The position numbers and the translations under genes are program-made. A model generated the notes under the pieces. That model was not told where the DNA came from. It saw only the letters and a program-made list of their open reading frames with translations, and did no database searches. DNA of 64,000 nt from NCBI RefSeq assembly GCF_000385335.1, contig NZ_ARWA01000001.1, positions 3,426,001-3,490,000 on the forward strand, written 5' to 3'. Origin of the DNA: Methyloferula stellata AR4. Its GTDB lineage: Bacteria > Pseudomonadota > Alphaproteobacteria > Rhizobiales > Beijerinckiaceae. This document shows positions 35,103-46,359 of the stretch, piece by piece. Within the stretch, counting starts at the first letter, position 1, and the number at the start of each line of letters is the position of its first letter.

Positions 35103-36611
35103 ATGGCAAGCATTTCGGTCGCGCCGAAATATGGCTTGGATCGCAAGGCCTATCTCAACCTCTGCATCGTCTTGACGCTGCTGGCGGTCGCCCTGGTGAC
35201 GCGCGCCGGCCATTTCGGCGAGCCGTTTCTCTATTACGACGAAGATTTCTATCTGCTCGTCGCCGATCGCATGTGGCACGGGGCTTTGCCCTATGTCGAT
35301 ATTTGGGATCGAAAGCCCATCCTGCTGTTTCTGATCTATGCCGCCTTGCGGCCCCTGAGCCCGGACGGGATCGTCGCCTATCAAATCGGCGCGGCGCTCT
35401 TTGCGACCATGACGGCCTTCGTCATGGTTTTGATCGCGTGGCGCTTCGCCAATCTGCGCGGCGCCTGGCTCGCGGGCATAGCCTATCTGCTTTATCTGCC
35501 TGTGCTGCGCGGCGATGGCGGCCAATCGGCGGTCTTCTACAATCTGTTTTTGGCGCTCGGCGCGCTAGAGGTTTTGCGCGCGGATGAACCGCTCGATGCC
35601 GCGGGCTTCCGCAGGCACGCCTTGTACAGCATGGTATGGGCGGGGCTCGCCATTCAGGTGAAATATACTGCCGCGATCGACGGTTGCGCCTTCGGCCTCT
35701 GGCTCATCGTGCTCATGCGACGCAATGGCGCCTCCCATGCAAGCATCGCGGCTCAGGCCGGGATTTGGATTATGGCCGCGCTCGCGCCGACTTTGCTGGC
35801 CGCAGGCGTCTATGCCGCGATGGGGCATGGTCAAGCGTTCGTGGAGGCCAATTTTCTCTCGGCCTTCCAACGGCACCAGCCGGCGGATTTTCCGGCCGCC
35901 GACGTGCTGTGGCTGAGCGGAATGAAACTCGCGCCCCTCCTCTTCGTCGCGGCCTTTTCGCTGCCTTTGTTGATCCGCCGCCGGGCGGCGGGCGCGCCGC
36001 TCGCTTTCTTGCTGCTCTGGACGATCTTCGCCATCGCCGACTTCTTCGCGATCGGCAATTATTTCGATCATTACGCTCTGCCTATGACCTTGCCGATGAT
36101 GGTTCTATGCGCACCGCTGCTCGGAACCCCCGTCGGCGGCGTCGCGGGCATGGCGCTCTTTGGATGGGCCGCACTGCTTGCCATGAATTTCTTTTCAACC
36201 ACCACGCGGCAAGCGCACGAGCAAGGCGTCGCGGCTATGGTCGAAGCCGCACGCCCCTATGCGGCGCAGGGCTGCATCTACATGCATGACGGGCCCGTGA
36301 TCGTCTATACGCTGACGCAATCCTGCCTGCCGACGCGCTATCCTTTTCCGGCGCATCTCGCAGAACCTTCCGAAGCGGGGGCGACACATGCCATCAGCTC
36401 CATGGCGGATCTCATTGCATCGCGGCCTTCGGCCATTTTCGTCGTGGACAGGCCGCCTGCTCCGCAGACGCCAACAGGCGCTATGCTGGACGACGCCATC
36501 GCGCGCGGCTATCGACGCGTCGCGACCGTGCCGGATGTCATTCCAGGACATCGGCAGGGTCTCTACGCGCGCAAGGATCTGCTTGCGCCACAAAAAGACC
36601 ATGCCGAATAG
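35103..36611 (+). CDS. GT-C (GT39/ArnT-like) membrane glycosyltransferase, tandem copy 1
   Basis: About 502 residues from ATG 35103, which aligns with the start of the next copy (35079 is an alternative). It has about 10-12 membrane helices. The first external loop has the acidic pair in YYDEDFYLLVADRM, then the family block GALPYVDIWDRKPIL. Such enzymes use polyprenyl-phosphate sugars to decorate lipids, glycans or proteins on the outer face of the inner membrane. The start codon of copy 2 follows this stop with no gap. Together with the DPM1-GtrA gene next door, it suggests a lipid-linked sugar pathway. Confidence 0.85.
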   Translation: MASISVAPKYGLDRKAYLNLCIVLTLLAVALVTRAGHFGEPFLYYDEDFYLLVADRMWHGALPYVDIWDRKPILLFLIYAALRPLSPDGIVAYQIGAALFATMTAFVMVLIAWRFANLRGAWLAGIAYLLYLPVLRGDGGQSAVFYNLFLALGALEVLRADEPLDAAGFRRHALYSMVWAGLAIQVKYTAAIDGCAFGLWLIVLMRRNGASHASIAAQAGIWIMAALAPTLLAAGVYAAMGHGQAFVEANFLSAFQRHQPADFPAADVLWLSGMKLAPLLFVAAFSLPLLIRRRAAGAPLAFLLLWTIFAIADFFAIGNYFDHYALPMTLPMMVLCAPLLGTPVGGVAGMALFGWAALLAMNFFSTTTRQAHEQGVAAMVEAARPYAAQGCIYMHDGPVIVYTLTQSCLPTRYPFPAHLAEPSEAGATHAISSMADLIASRPSAIFVVDRPPAPQTPTGAMLDDAIARGYRRVATVPDVIPGHRQGLYARKDLLAPQKDHAE

Positions 36612-38123
36612 ATGGCAACCTCTTCCGCGCCCCTGAAAAGCTCGATCGACCGCACGTCGCATGCGACGGTGTGGATCGTCCTGAGCTTGCTGGCGGTCGC
36701 GCTTGCCACGCGCGCCGGTCTCTTCGGCGATCCGGCCATCGAAACGGATGAACAGTTTTATCTGCTCGTTGCCGATCGCATGTGGCATGGGGCTTTGCCC
36801 TATGTCGATATTTGGGATCGGAAGCCCATTCTTCTGTTTCTGATCTATGCCGCCTTGCGGCCTCTGAGCCCGGACGGGATCGTCGCCTATCAAGTCGGCG
36901 CAACGCTCTTTGCGACCATGACGGCATTCGTCATCGTTCTGATCGCGCGGCGCTTTGCCACTCTGCGCGGCGCCTGGCTGGCCGGCATAGCCTATCTGCT
37001 TTATCTGCCGGTGCTGCGCGGCGACGGCGGCCAATCGGCGGTCTTCTACAATCTGTTTTTGGCGCTCGGCGCGCTGGAAGTTCTGCGCGCCGACGAGGCC
37101 CCCGATGCTGGCGGCTTACGCAAACATGCCTTGTGCAGCATGTTATGGGCGGGGCTTGCCATTCAGGTGAAATATACTGCCGCCATCGATGGCTGCGCCT
37201 TCGGCCTCTGGCTCATCGTGCTCGTCAGACGCAGTGGCGCTTCCTTCACGCGCATCGCATCTCAGGCGGGGATTTGGATAGCTGCCGCGCTTACGCCGAC
37301 TGTGCTGGCCGCAGGCGTCTATGCCGCGATGGGGCATGGTCAAGCGTTCGTGCAAGCCAATTTTACCTCCATCTTTCTGAAGCACGAACCGGCCGGATTT
37401 TCGGATCTCGTCTTTCTGAAAGATAGCGCCGTGCGGCTCGCGCCGCTTCTGCTGGTGATGGTGTTTTCTTTGCCCCTGTTGATGCGCCATCGAGCGACCG
37501 GCGCACCCATCTTTTTCCTGCTGCTCTGGACGATCTTCGCCATCGCCGATTTTTTCTCGGTCGGCGGCTATTATTTCCATTATGCGCTGCCGCTGCTTGT
37601 GCCGGCGACGATCGTCTGCGCGCCGCTGCTGGAAACATCGGTCGCGGGTCCAGCTGCGATCGCATTTTTCGCTTACGTCTGTATCCAAGCGACAGGGTTT
37701 CCCCCGACCGGTTCGAAGCAAAGCGACGAACGGAGCGTTTCGGCCATGGTCGAGGCGGCACGCCCCTATGCGGCGCGCGGCTGCATCTATCTGAACGACG
37801 GGCCGCCCATCGTCTATCTGCTCACCCGTTCATGTCTGCCGACGCGCTATGTGTTCCCGGGGCATCTCAACGAGGCGGCCGAAGCGGATGCGACACATGC
37901 CACTGAGGCCATGGCGGATTTGCTGGCGGCGCGGCCTTCAGCGATCTTCGTCGCCGACAAGCCGCTTGTCCAACCGCGCAATCGCGTCACCGCGGCCATG
38001 CTCGATGCAGCTCTCGCGAGCGGCTACCAACGCATTGCGACGCTGCCCGACGCAGTCGCCGGGCGCCAGCAAGTGCTCTACGCGCGCAAGGACCTGCTGC
38101 CGCGGCCGGGGATGGCCCACTGA
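36612..38123 (+). CDS. GT-C (GT39/ArnT-like) membrane glycosyltransferase, tandem copy 2
   Basis: A 503-residue tandem paralog whose ATG directly follows the stop of copy 1. The DE pair (TDEQFYLLVADRM) and the WDRKP block are kept. Starting at YLLVADRM, 45 consecutive residues are identical to copy 1, and a second 45-residue identical block covers the second helix region. Residues of about 250-340 and the C-terminal part differ clearly, so acceptor specificity may have diverged. An internal duplication is the simplest origin. Confidence 0.85.
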   Translation: MATSSAPLKSSIDRTSHATVWIVLSLLAVALATRAGLFGDPAIETDEQFYLLVADRMWHGALPYVDIWDRKPILLFLIYAALRPLSPDGIVAYQVGATLFATMTAFVIVLIARRFATLRGAWLAGIAYLLYLPVLRGDGGQSAVFYNLFLALGALEVLRADEAPDAGGLRKHALCSMLWAGLAIQVKYTAAIDGCAFGLWLIVLVRRSGASFTRIASQAGIWIAAALTPTVLAAGVYAAMGHGQAFVQANFTSIFLKHEPAGFSDLVFLKDSAVRLAPLLLVMVFSLPLLMRHRATGAPIFFLLLWTIFAIADFFSVGGYYFHYALPLLVPATIVCAPLLETSVAGPAAIAFFAYVCIQATGFPPTGSKQSDERSVSAMVEAARPYAARGCIYLNDGPPIVYLLTRSCLPTRYVFPGHLNEAAEADATHATEAMADLLAARPSAIFVADKPLVQPRNRVTAAMLDAALASGYQRIATLPDAVAGRQQVLYARKDLLPRPGMAH

Positions 38124-38273
38124 AATCGATGGCTATCCTTTTGTTTAAACGCGTGTTTTATTCCAAAAACTGCTCGCCCTGCTTTTGCAGTTGATGTCCC
38201 AAAAACACAGGTTCTGATTAATTCTCCGTCAAGGGCTCGTCCATAGAGTGGCTCCATTCCGTGGAGTTCCTCC

Positions 38274-39398
38274 TTGCTTGCCCTTGCTCCCGCCCAATTC
38301 GTCGCCCTTGCACCGCAATCGCTGCAACTTGCGGTCATTGTGCCGACCTTCAACGAGGGCGAGAATGTCGGACCGCTGGTCGAGCGGCTTGCGGTCGCGC
38401 TGCAAGGCATCGCTTGGGAAGCGATCTTCGTCGATGACGGATCGACCGATGACACCGTCTCGGTCCTCACCGCAATCGCCCTCATTGATCCACGCGTGCG
38501 GATGATCCGGCGCGTCGGCCGCCGTGGCCTTTCGACGGCCGTGGTCGAAGGCATGCTCGCAAGCGTGGCTCCTGTGCTCGCGGTGATCGATGCCGATCTT
38601 CAACATGACGAACGCGTTCTTCCGCGGCTGCTCAAAGCCGTTACCGACGATGGCGCCGACATCGCTGTCGGCACGCGCTATGCCGAGGGCGGCACTACCA
38701 ATGGTTGGGAGCACGCGCGACTCCGGATGAGCCGTTTCGCGACGCATCTCGCGTCCACCCTTCTCAAAGTGCGGCTCAGCGATCCGATGAGCGGCTTCTT
38801 CGCCATTCGCCGCGATGCTTTCTTGGCGTCGCTGCCAAATCTTTCGAGCCTCGGCTATAAGATCATGCTCGATATCGTCGCTTCCGCGCCGAAGCCCCTC
38901 AAGGTCTGCGAGGAGCCCTATCAATTCCGGCCTCGACTCGCGGGCCAGAGCAAGCTCGATGCGGCGATCGCCTTCGAATATGCCCTGCTGCTCGCCGACA
39001 AGACGATCGGAAAATATGTTCCGTTACGGCTGATGATGTTTCTCGGCGTCGGCGCGTTGGGGCTGGTCGTCAATCTGGCCATACTCGCGATCCTCATGAT
39101 CGCGAGCTCATTGCCGTTCTGGGCCGCCCAGACGATCGCCGTCTGCTGCGCGATGACGTTCAATTTCCTGCTCAACAATCTCTTCACCTATCGCGACCGC
39201 CGCCTGCATGGCTTAGCTCTGATACAGGGCCTTTTGACCTTCTACCTCTCCTGCAGCCTTGGCGGTGCCGCCAATGTCCAGGTCGGCTCGATGATCCTGG
39301 CCGGTGGCGGAGAATGGTGGATAGCCGGTACCGTCGGCGCCGTGGTCGGCTCGCTATGGAATTACGTCGCTTCTTCCGTGCTGACTTGGAAGCGCTGA
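38274..39398 (+). CDS. Polyprenyl-phosphate mannosyltransferase-like GT2 fused to GtrA domain
   Basis: A 374-residue fusion. The start is probably TTG 38274, after GTGGAG. Residues of about 15-240 form a GT2 domain: LAVIVPTFNEGENVGPLVERL, FVDDGSTDDTV and the metal-binding VIDADLQHDE. The last 130 residues are a GtrA-like four-helix membrane domain, containing NFLLNNLFTYRDRR. Such proteins load a sugar on undecaprenyl phosphate and flip it to the periplasm, supplying GT-C enzymes like the two encoded just upstream. Confidence 0.9.
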   Translation: MLALAPAQFVALAPQSLQLAVIVPTFNEGENVGPLVERLAVALQGIAWEAIFVDDGSTDDTVSVLTAIALIDPRVRMIRRVGRRGLSTAVVEGMLASVAPVLAVIDADLQHDERVLPRLLKAVTDDGADIAVGTRYAEGGTTNGWEHARLRMSRFATHLASTLLKVRLSDPMSGFFAIRRDAFLASLPNLSSLGYKIMLDIVASAPKPLKVCEEPYQFRPRLAGQSKLDAAIAFEYALLLADKTIGKYVPLRLMMFLGVGALGLVVNLAILAILMIASSLPFWAAQTIAVCCAMTFNFLLNNLFTYRDRRLHGLALIQGLLTFYLSCSLGGAANVQVGSMILAGGGEWWIAGTVGAVVGSLWNYVASSVLTWKR

Positions 39399-39504
39399 GA
39401 AGACCCATTCAAGAAAAAGGCTCGGCTGACGGTGCTCGTCCGGCACCTCGCGCCGGAGGCGACAAAAGCGCTTCGATATTATAATGAAAGGCTCCAGCAC
39501 CTTA

Positions 39505-39615
39505 GATCACGATGATTTTTGATTGAATCAATCAAAAATCATGAACGTGATCGATTCTAATAACTTAGAGCGGGATGCGAGCGGAAAACCGCTCACACTT
39601 TTCCTCATCCCGCTC
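39505..39615 (+). repeat. Composite repeat, family 4, copy 2
   Basis: GATCACGATGATTTTTGATT with its partner AATCAAAAATCATGAACGTGATC, then GATTCTAATAACTTAGAGCGGGATG, an inner hairpin GAGCGGAAAACCGCTC, and the closing CATCCCGCTC. It has the same layout as 14643-14777. It ends 16 bp before the metallopeptidase start. Confidence 0.88.
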
Positions 39616-39631
39616 TTGCCCGGAGCCCGCC

Positions 39632-40567
39632 ATGGAATGGGAAGACTATCGCCGCTCGGACAATGTCGAGGACCGGCGCAACGAACAATATGCGGGCGAC
39701 GGCGGCGGCGGCTTCGGCGGCACCGGGATCGGCACGGGCCATCTCGGCCTTGGCGCCATCGTGGTCTTGGGCCTGATCGGCTGGGCGCTCGGCATCGATC
39801 CGAGACTGCTGATCGGCGGCGCCGAAATGCTGAACAATGCGCGCCAGGGGTCGGTGCAGCAGAGCCAGATTCAACCCGGCCAGAGCACGCACCCGTCGCG
39901 CACGACCGGCGCGCCGAGCGATCAGATCGGCCAATTCGTCGCCGCCATTCTGGCGCAGACCGAAGATGTCTGGTCGGATGTGCTGCCGGCGCAAAAGGGC
40001 ATCAAATATGTGCCGCCGAAGCTCGTGCTCTTCAACGGTGCGACGGATTCGGCCTGCGGCGGCGCCAGAGCCGCGATGGGTCCCTTCTATTGTCCGAAGG
40101 ATCAAAGGGTCTATCTCGACACATCCTTCTTCCGCGACATGAAGACCAAATATGGCGGCGGCGGCGATTTCGCCTATGCCTATGTGATCGCGCATGAGAT
40201 CGGCCATCACATTCAAGATCAGCTCGGGATTCTGTCAAAGGTTCAGGCGGCGGAAGCCCGCTCCGGCAGCAAGACGCAGGCGAATGCGCTTTCGGTGCGC
40301 ACCGAGCTCATGGCCGATTGCCTCGCAGGCGTCTGGGCCAATAATGCCAACGCCAAATATCATGTCCTGCAGGCGGGCGATGTCGAGAAGGCGATCGCAA
40401 CCGCGCAGGCGATCGGCGACGACCGGCTGGAAAAGGCCTCGCAAGGCTATGCGGTGCCTGATTCCTTCACCCATGGTTCGGCAGCGCAACGACAGCAATG
40501 GCTGGAAACCGGGTTGAAGTCCGGCCAGATCGATTCCTGCAATACGTTTTCGCGGGCGAGCGAATAG
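39632..40567 (+). CDS. YpfJ-like neutral zinc metallopeptidase
   Basis: A 311-residue protein from ATG 39632 (MEWEDYRRSDNVEDRR), the usual family opening. A Gly-rich linker and one membrane helix (residues about 34-54) come first. The protease domain contains CGGARAAMGPFYCP, then the zinc site VIAHEIGHHIQDQLG, where HEIGH is the HExxH motif, then ELMADCLAGVWA. It is anchored in the inner membrane with the active part probably outside. The upstream repeat lies in frame but is not expected to be translated. Confidence 0.93.
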   Translation: MEWEDYRRSDNVEDRRNEQYAGDGGGGFGGTGIGTGHLGLGAIVVLGLIGWALGIDPRLLIGGAEMLNNARQGSVQQSQIQPGQSTHPSRTTGAPSDQIGQFVAAILAQTEDVWSDVLPAQKGIKYVPPKLVLFNGATDSACGGARAAMGPFYCPKDQRVYLDTSFFRDMKTKYGGGGDFAYAYVIAHEIGHHIQDQLGILSKVQAAEARSGSKTQANALSVRTELMADCLAGVWANNANAKYHVLQAGDVEKAIATAQAIGDDRLEKASQGYAVPDSFTHGSAAQRQQWLETGLKSGQIDSCNTFSRASE

Positions 40568-40569
40568 GC

Positions 40570-41088
40570 TCAGCCGACCCGGTGCATTCTGGTGCGCAGC
40601 GTGCGGCCGTTGAGGCCGCGCGCCATGCGCTGAAAATCAGTGCGCTCCTGCGCACGCCATAGATCCAGAGGCGCTATGGCCGCGGCGACGGGTGCCAGCC
40701 TCGGCGCAAGCCGCTGGTGCCAAGCGGCCGGCTCAGCGCGGAAGACTCCCCGCGCGTTTGGACGATGTTCCAAATCGCGCAGCTCTTCGATGAAGCCCAG
40801 GCCCGGCACGAAACCCGCCCGCACAAGCAGACAATCTGGCCCTTTGGCCAAGGCCAGGGCCTCGCGCAGCCAATCATCCGGCGCATCCGCCTCGACAAAG
40901 CCGCAGCCGGCGTGATCTGCGATGGTGCCGAGCCCCTGCCGCGGCAATCCCGCGATCGTCACGTCTCGGATGAGCCCAGCCACTGCGGCGGGCACGAGAG
41001 CGCCTAGGCTGCGGGTGAAGGCCAAAGCCGGGTCCTGCCGCCCGCCTTCAGCGTCTTTTCCGCTGAGAAAAACAATTGCTGAGGCCAT
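40570..41088 (-). CDS. Conserved-looking hypothetical protein
   Basis: A 172-residue protein, MASAIVFLSGKDAEGG onward, rich in Ala/Leu/Arg. It contains CLLVRAGFVPGLGFIEEL and a C-terminal LAPRLAPVAAAIAPLDLWRAQ. The order of short strands and helices with an early Asp recalls small glycosyltransferase- or nucleotidyltransferase-like folds, but I cannot name a family. It converges with the metallopeptidase gene, two bases apart, and is divergent from the radical SAM gene. Confidence 0.6.
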   Translation of the reverse strand: MASAIVFLSGKDAEGGRQDPALAFTRSLGALVPAAVAGLIRDVTIAGLPRQGLGTIADHAGCGFVEADAPDDWLREALALAKGPDCLLVRAGFVPGLGFIEELRDLEHRPNARGVFRAEPAAWHQRLAPRLAPVAAAIAPLDLWRAQERTDFQRMARGLNGRTLRTRMHRVG

Positions 41089-41150
41089 TGCCGACTCACC
41101 AAACCGAGCTTGATCGTGACAAGTAATTCCCGTTTTCCACAGGTTTAAAT

Positions 41151-41179
41151 TTGACAGTTCCTATTTTGTTCTATATCTG
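41151..41179 (+). promoter_or_regulatory. Promoter with LexA (SOS) box before the radical SAM gene
   Basis: TTGACA (41151-41156) and TATCTG (41174-41179) are 17 nt apart. Between them GTTCCTATTTTGTTC (41157-41171) is an exact GTTC-N7-GTTC, the known alphaproteobacterial LexA operator. Its place inside the promoter fits repression. Confidence 0.75.
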
Positions 41180-41225
41180 TCCCGTTATGTTACCGGTCCT
41201 TTTGAAGGGCTGGAAAGGATTGATC

Positions 41226-42371
41226 ATGGCATCCAGTCAAGTTCAAGCGGCAAGCCGGAGCACTGGGCCGGTATCGGCCGAACAGGCGGCGGCCGAGCGC
41301 GAAATGCGCGCCGATTCGCGGCGGCGCGGGCGTGGCGCGCTCAGCAATGCAAGCGGCCGATTCGAGCCTTTGTCGCGCCAGCCGGAAGACGACGGCTGGG
41401 ACCTTACGGAGGAACTGCCGCCGCTCAAGACCGAAATCACGATCGAGCGTCCGCGCCATATCATCACGCGAAACGACTCGCCCGATATTTCCTTCGACCG
41501 TTCGATCAATCCCTATCGTGGCTGTGAACATGGCTGCATTTATTGTTTCGCACGGCCGACCCATGCCTATATGGGGCTCTCGCCCGGCCTCGATTTCGAA
41601 ACCAAGCTCTTCAGCAAGGCTAGCGCCGCGAACCTGCTCGAACGCGAATTATCGGCCCCGCGCTATCAACCGAAGGTGATCGCGATCGGCACCAATACCG
41701 ATCCCTATCAGCCGATCGAGCGCGAACAAAGGGTGATGCGCGGGGTTTTGGAGGTCCTGCATCGGACCAAACACCCGGTCGCGATCGTCACCAAGTCGGC
41801 GCTGATTTTGCGCGATCTCGATCTGCTCGCGCCTATGGCCAAACAGGGTCTCGTCAAAGTCGCGCTGTCGGTGACGACGCTCGACCCCTTGCTTGCACGC
41901 AAGATGGAACCGCGCGCGGCGGCGCCCGAAAAGCGCCTCGACGCGCTCAAGCAATTATCGGAAGCGGGCATCCCGACGGCGGTGCTCGTCGCGCCGATCA
42001 TTCCAGCCATCAACGATGCCGAGATCGAGACGATCCTGACGAGAGCCAAGGCGATGGGCGCCACGGAGGCGGGCTATGTGATGCTGCGCCTGCCGCTCGA
42101 ACTCCACGATCTCTTCCGCGAATGGCTGCTTGCGCATTACCCCGGCAAATTGCGCCATGTCCTGTCGCTCGTCCGCTCCGTGCGCGACGGCAAGATCTAT
42201 GATTCGACCTGGGGCAAGCGCATGACCGGCTCCGGGCCCTATGCCTGGATGATCGGCCGGCGGTTCGAGGCAGCCTCGGAAAAGCTGGGCCTCACCCGCA
42301 ATAAGAAAAAGCTGCGCACGGACCTCTTTGTTCCGCCGCAACGCGGGGCGGAACAATTGAGCCTGTTTTAG
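41226..42371 (+). CDS. PA0069-family radical SAM protein (SplB-like)
   Basis: A 381-residue protein from ATG 41226, with GGAAAGG about eight bases before. The radical SAM cluster site is CEHGCIYC (CxxxCxxC), in the block NPYRGCEHGCIYCFARPTHAYMG. TNTDPYQPIER and AIVTKSALILRDLDLLAPMA follow. Relatives are annotated as spore-photoproduct-lyase-like; a true DNA-repair role is unproven. The SOS box in its promoter supports a link to DNA damage. The upstream open frame contains the promoter and is not coding. Confidence 0.92.
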   Translation: MASSQVQAASRSTGPVSAEQAAAEREMRADSRRRGRGALSNASGRFEPLSRQPEDDGWDLTEELPPLKTEITIERPRHIITRNDSPDISFDRSINPYRGCEHGCIYCFARPTHAYMGLSPGLDFETKLFSKASAANLLERELSAPRYQPKVIAIGTNTDPYQPIEREQRVMRGVLEVLHRTKHPVAIVTKSALILRDLDLLAPMAKQGLVKVALSVTTLDPLLARKMEPRAAAPEKRLDALKQLSEAGIPTAVLVAPIIPAINDAEIETILTRAKAMGATEAGYVMLRLPLELHDLFREWLLAHYPGKLRHVLSLVRSVRDGKIYDSTWGKRMTGSGPYAWMIGRRFEAASEKLGLTRNKKKLRTDLFVPPQRGAEQLSLF

Positions 42372-42395
42372 CCGGAGCGTGATCCCGGGGAGGAT

Positions 42396-42926
42396 TTAGG
42401 ACCGCGTCGCCGGCAGGCCGTAGCGGGCGACGAGCCAGACGCCGATCAAAATCGCCGCGGCGAGGATCGCATAAGACAGGACCGAGGAGAGAATCCAGCC
42501 CCAGCCGTGTTTGCGCTGGTCACCTTGCCGCGCAGCGATCGAATTGCTGAGCCATGCGGTCTCGGAAACGGCGTCGGGGCCATTGCCGGAGAGCGTGGCG
42601 CCGGCAAGATGCCGGTAAATGCCTAAGCGGCGCGGCGTGCTCTCGCCGATAATATAAGAATTGAGCTCGGCGTCGGTCGGGCCGCGGCCCAGGGCCTTTT
42701 GAAACGCATTCAGCCAGTCGACTTTGTTTTGCTTATAGATCGAATAGGCGACAAGCCCGATAATATCGCCGTCTTCCCGGACGAGTTTGACGAAGACGGC
42801 ATTACGCTCGCTATCCGCCTTGTCCAGTTGGTCGGGCTCGCTGGCCGGGGAAATCATCACCGCCTGCCCTGCGGTTTTCTCGCCGGCCACCGGCTCAGCC
42901 GTCACGACTTTTTCTTCTTCGCCCAT
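42396..42926 (-). CDS. Hypothetical protein with C-terminal membrane helix
   Basis: About 176 residues from ATG 42926 (MGEEEKVV), six bases after GGAG; ATG 42953 is also in frame. An acidic N-terminal tail of about 45 residues leads to a soluble middle (VFVKLVREDGDIIGLVAYSIYKQNKVDWLNAFQKALGRGPTDAE). One membrane helix lies near the C-terminus (WILSSVLSYAILAAAILIGVWLVA). It is likely tail-anchored in the inner membrane. The middle segment recalls DUF2628-type proteins loosely; function unknown. Confidence 0.68.
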   Translation of the reverse strand: MGEEEKVVTAEPVAGEKTAGQAVMISPASEPDQLDKADSERNAVFVKLVREDGDIIGLVAYSIYKQNKVDWLNAFQKALGRGPTDAELNSYIIGESTPRRLGIYRHLAGATLSGNGPDAVSETAWLSNSIAARQGDQRKHGWGWILSSVLSYAILAAAILIGVWLVARYGLPATRS

Positions 42927-42971
42927 CACAGTCTCCGTATCCGGGTCGCCCACACCGCGTCATCTGGCAGT

Positions 42972-42998
42972 GGAAAACCACATTTTGATTGGTTTTCC
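42972..42998. promoter_or_regulatory. Dyad in the divergent region upstream of rnhB
   Basis: GGAAAACCA and TGGTTTTCC, a perfect 9-bp inverted repeat with a 9-nt spacer. It lies between the membrane-anchored hypothetical gene and rnhB. It could be an operator or a transcript hairpin. Confidence 0.4.
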
Positions 42999-43117
42999 CA
43001 AAAGCTTTGCTTGCGACCCTCTGTCAAATCCGCGAATCTTATTAAGCTCATTTCGTGGCTTTTTGGCAGGTCCAGCCAAAAACATCAAAACGCCGCTGGT
43101 TTTTGCTGCATTTGGCT

Positions 43118-43747
43118 ATGCCGACCCTCAATCCCCAGCCCAAACCCCATTTCAGACGCGAAAAATCGCTCGCGGCGAAGGGCCTGTGGCCGATTGCCGG
43201 CATTGACGAAGCCGGACGTGGACCTCTTGCAGGGCCGGTTGCCGCGGCTGCGGTCGTGCTCGACCCGCGCAACCTGCCGAAGGGTCTAAACGACTCCAAG
43301 CTTCTGCCGCCCTATGTGCGCGAACAGCTCTTCGAGGAGATCATGCGCCGCGCGATCGCGGTCGCCGTCGCCTTTTCGAGCGCCGCCGAAATCGATCGCA
43401 TCAATATCCGCCAGGCGACGCTTTGCGCCATGCGCCGGGCGCTTGCCGCGCTTTCCGTCTCGCCCACTTACGTTCTGGTCGACGGCAATGACCTGCCCGA
43501 AAGCCTCCTCTGCGCAGGCGAAACGATCATCGGCGGCGACGGCTCGTCGCTCTCGATCGCCGCAGCTTCCATCGTCGCCAAGGTCACGCGCGACCGGACG
43601 ATGCGGCGTCTCTGCCAGCATCACCCGCAATATGGTTTCAGCCAGCATTTCGGATATGCGACGAAGGCGCATCGCGCCGCGATCGAGCTGCATGGGCCAT
43701 CGCCGTTCCATCGCATGAGCTTTTCGCCCTTCGTGATCCGGTACTGA
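43118..43747 (+). CDS. rnhB: Ribonuclease HII
   Basis: A 209-residue protein from ATG 43118 (MPTLNPQP). Active-site blocks: IAGIDEAGRGPLAGPV (DEAGRG, two acidic residues), LNDSKLL, and YVLVDGNDLP with the third Asp. IAAASIVAKVTRDR and YGFSQHFGYATKAHRAAI follow. It cuts RNA in RNA-DNA hybrids and at single ribonucleotides. The rnhB-ccrM order is one I recall from other Rhizobiales. Confidence 0.95.
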   Translation: MPTLNPQPKPHFRREKSLAAKGLWPIAGIDEAGRGPLAGPVAAAAVVLDPRNLPKGLNDSKLLPPYVREQLFEEIMRRAIAVAVAFSSAAEIDRINIRQATLCAMRRALAALSVSPTYVLVDGNDLPESLLCAGETIIGGDGSSLSIAAASIVAKVTRDRTMRRLCQHHPQYGFSQHFGYATKAHRAAIELHGPSPFHRMSFSPFVIRY

Positions 43748-43787
43748 CGTAGGACTACGTATCGTTAACGGAAGCTGTCGCGCGCGG

Positions 43788-43825
43788 ACGTCTTGATCGA
43801 AAATAGAAATTTTTAATCAAGACGT
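43788..43825. promoter_or_regulatory. Perfect-armed palindrome between rnhB and ccrM
   Basis: ACGTCTTGAT and ATCAAGACGT, 10-bp perfect arms around an 18-nt AT-rich centre that itself pairs partly (AAAAT with ATTTT). It lies 40 bp after rnhB and about 95 bp before ccrM. It could end the rnhB transcript or control ccrM. Confidence 0.6.
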
Positions 43826-43845
43826 TCGAAAAAGACACATGCTGA

Positions 43846-46359
<2,514 letters not shown>

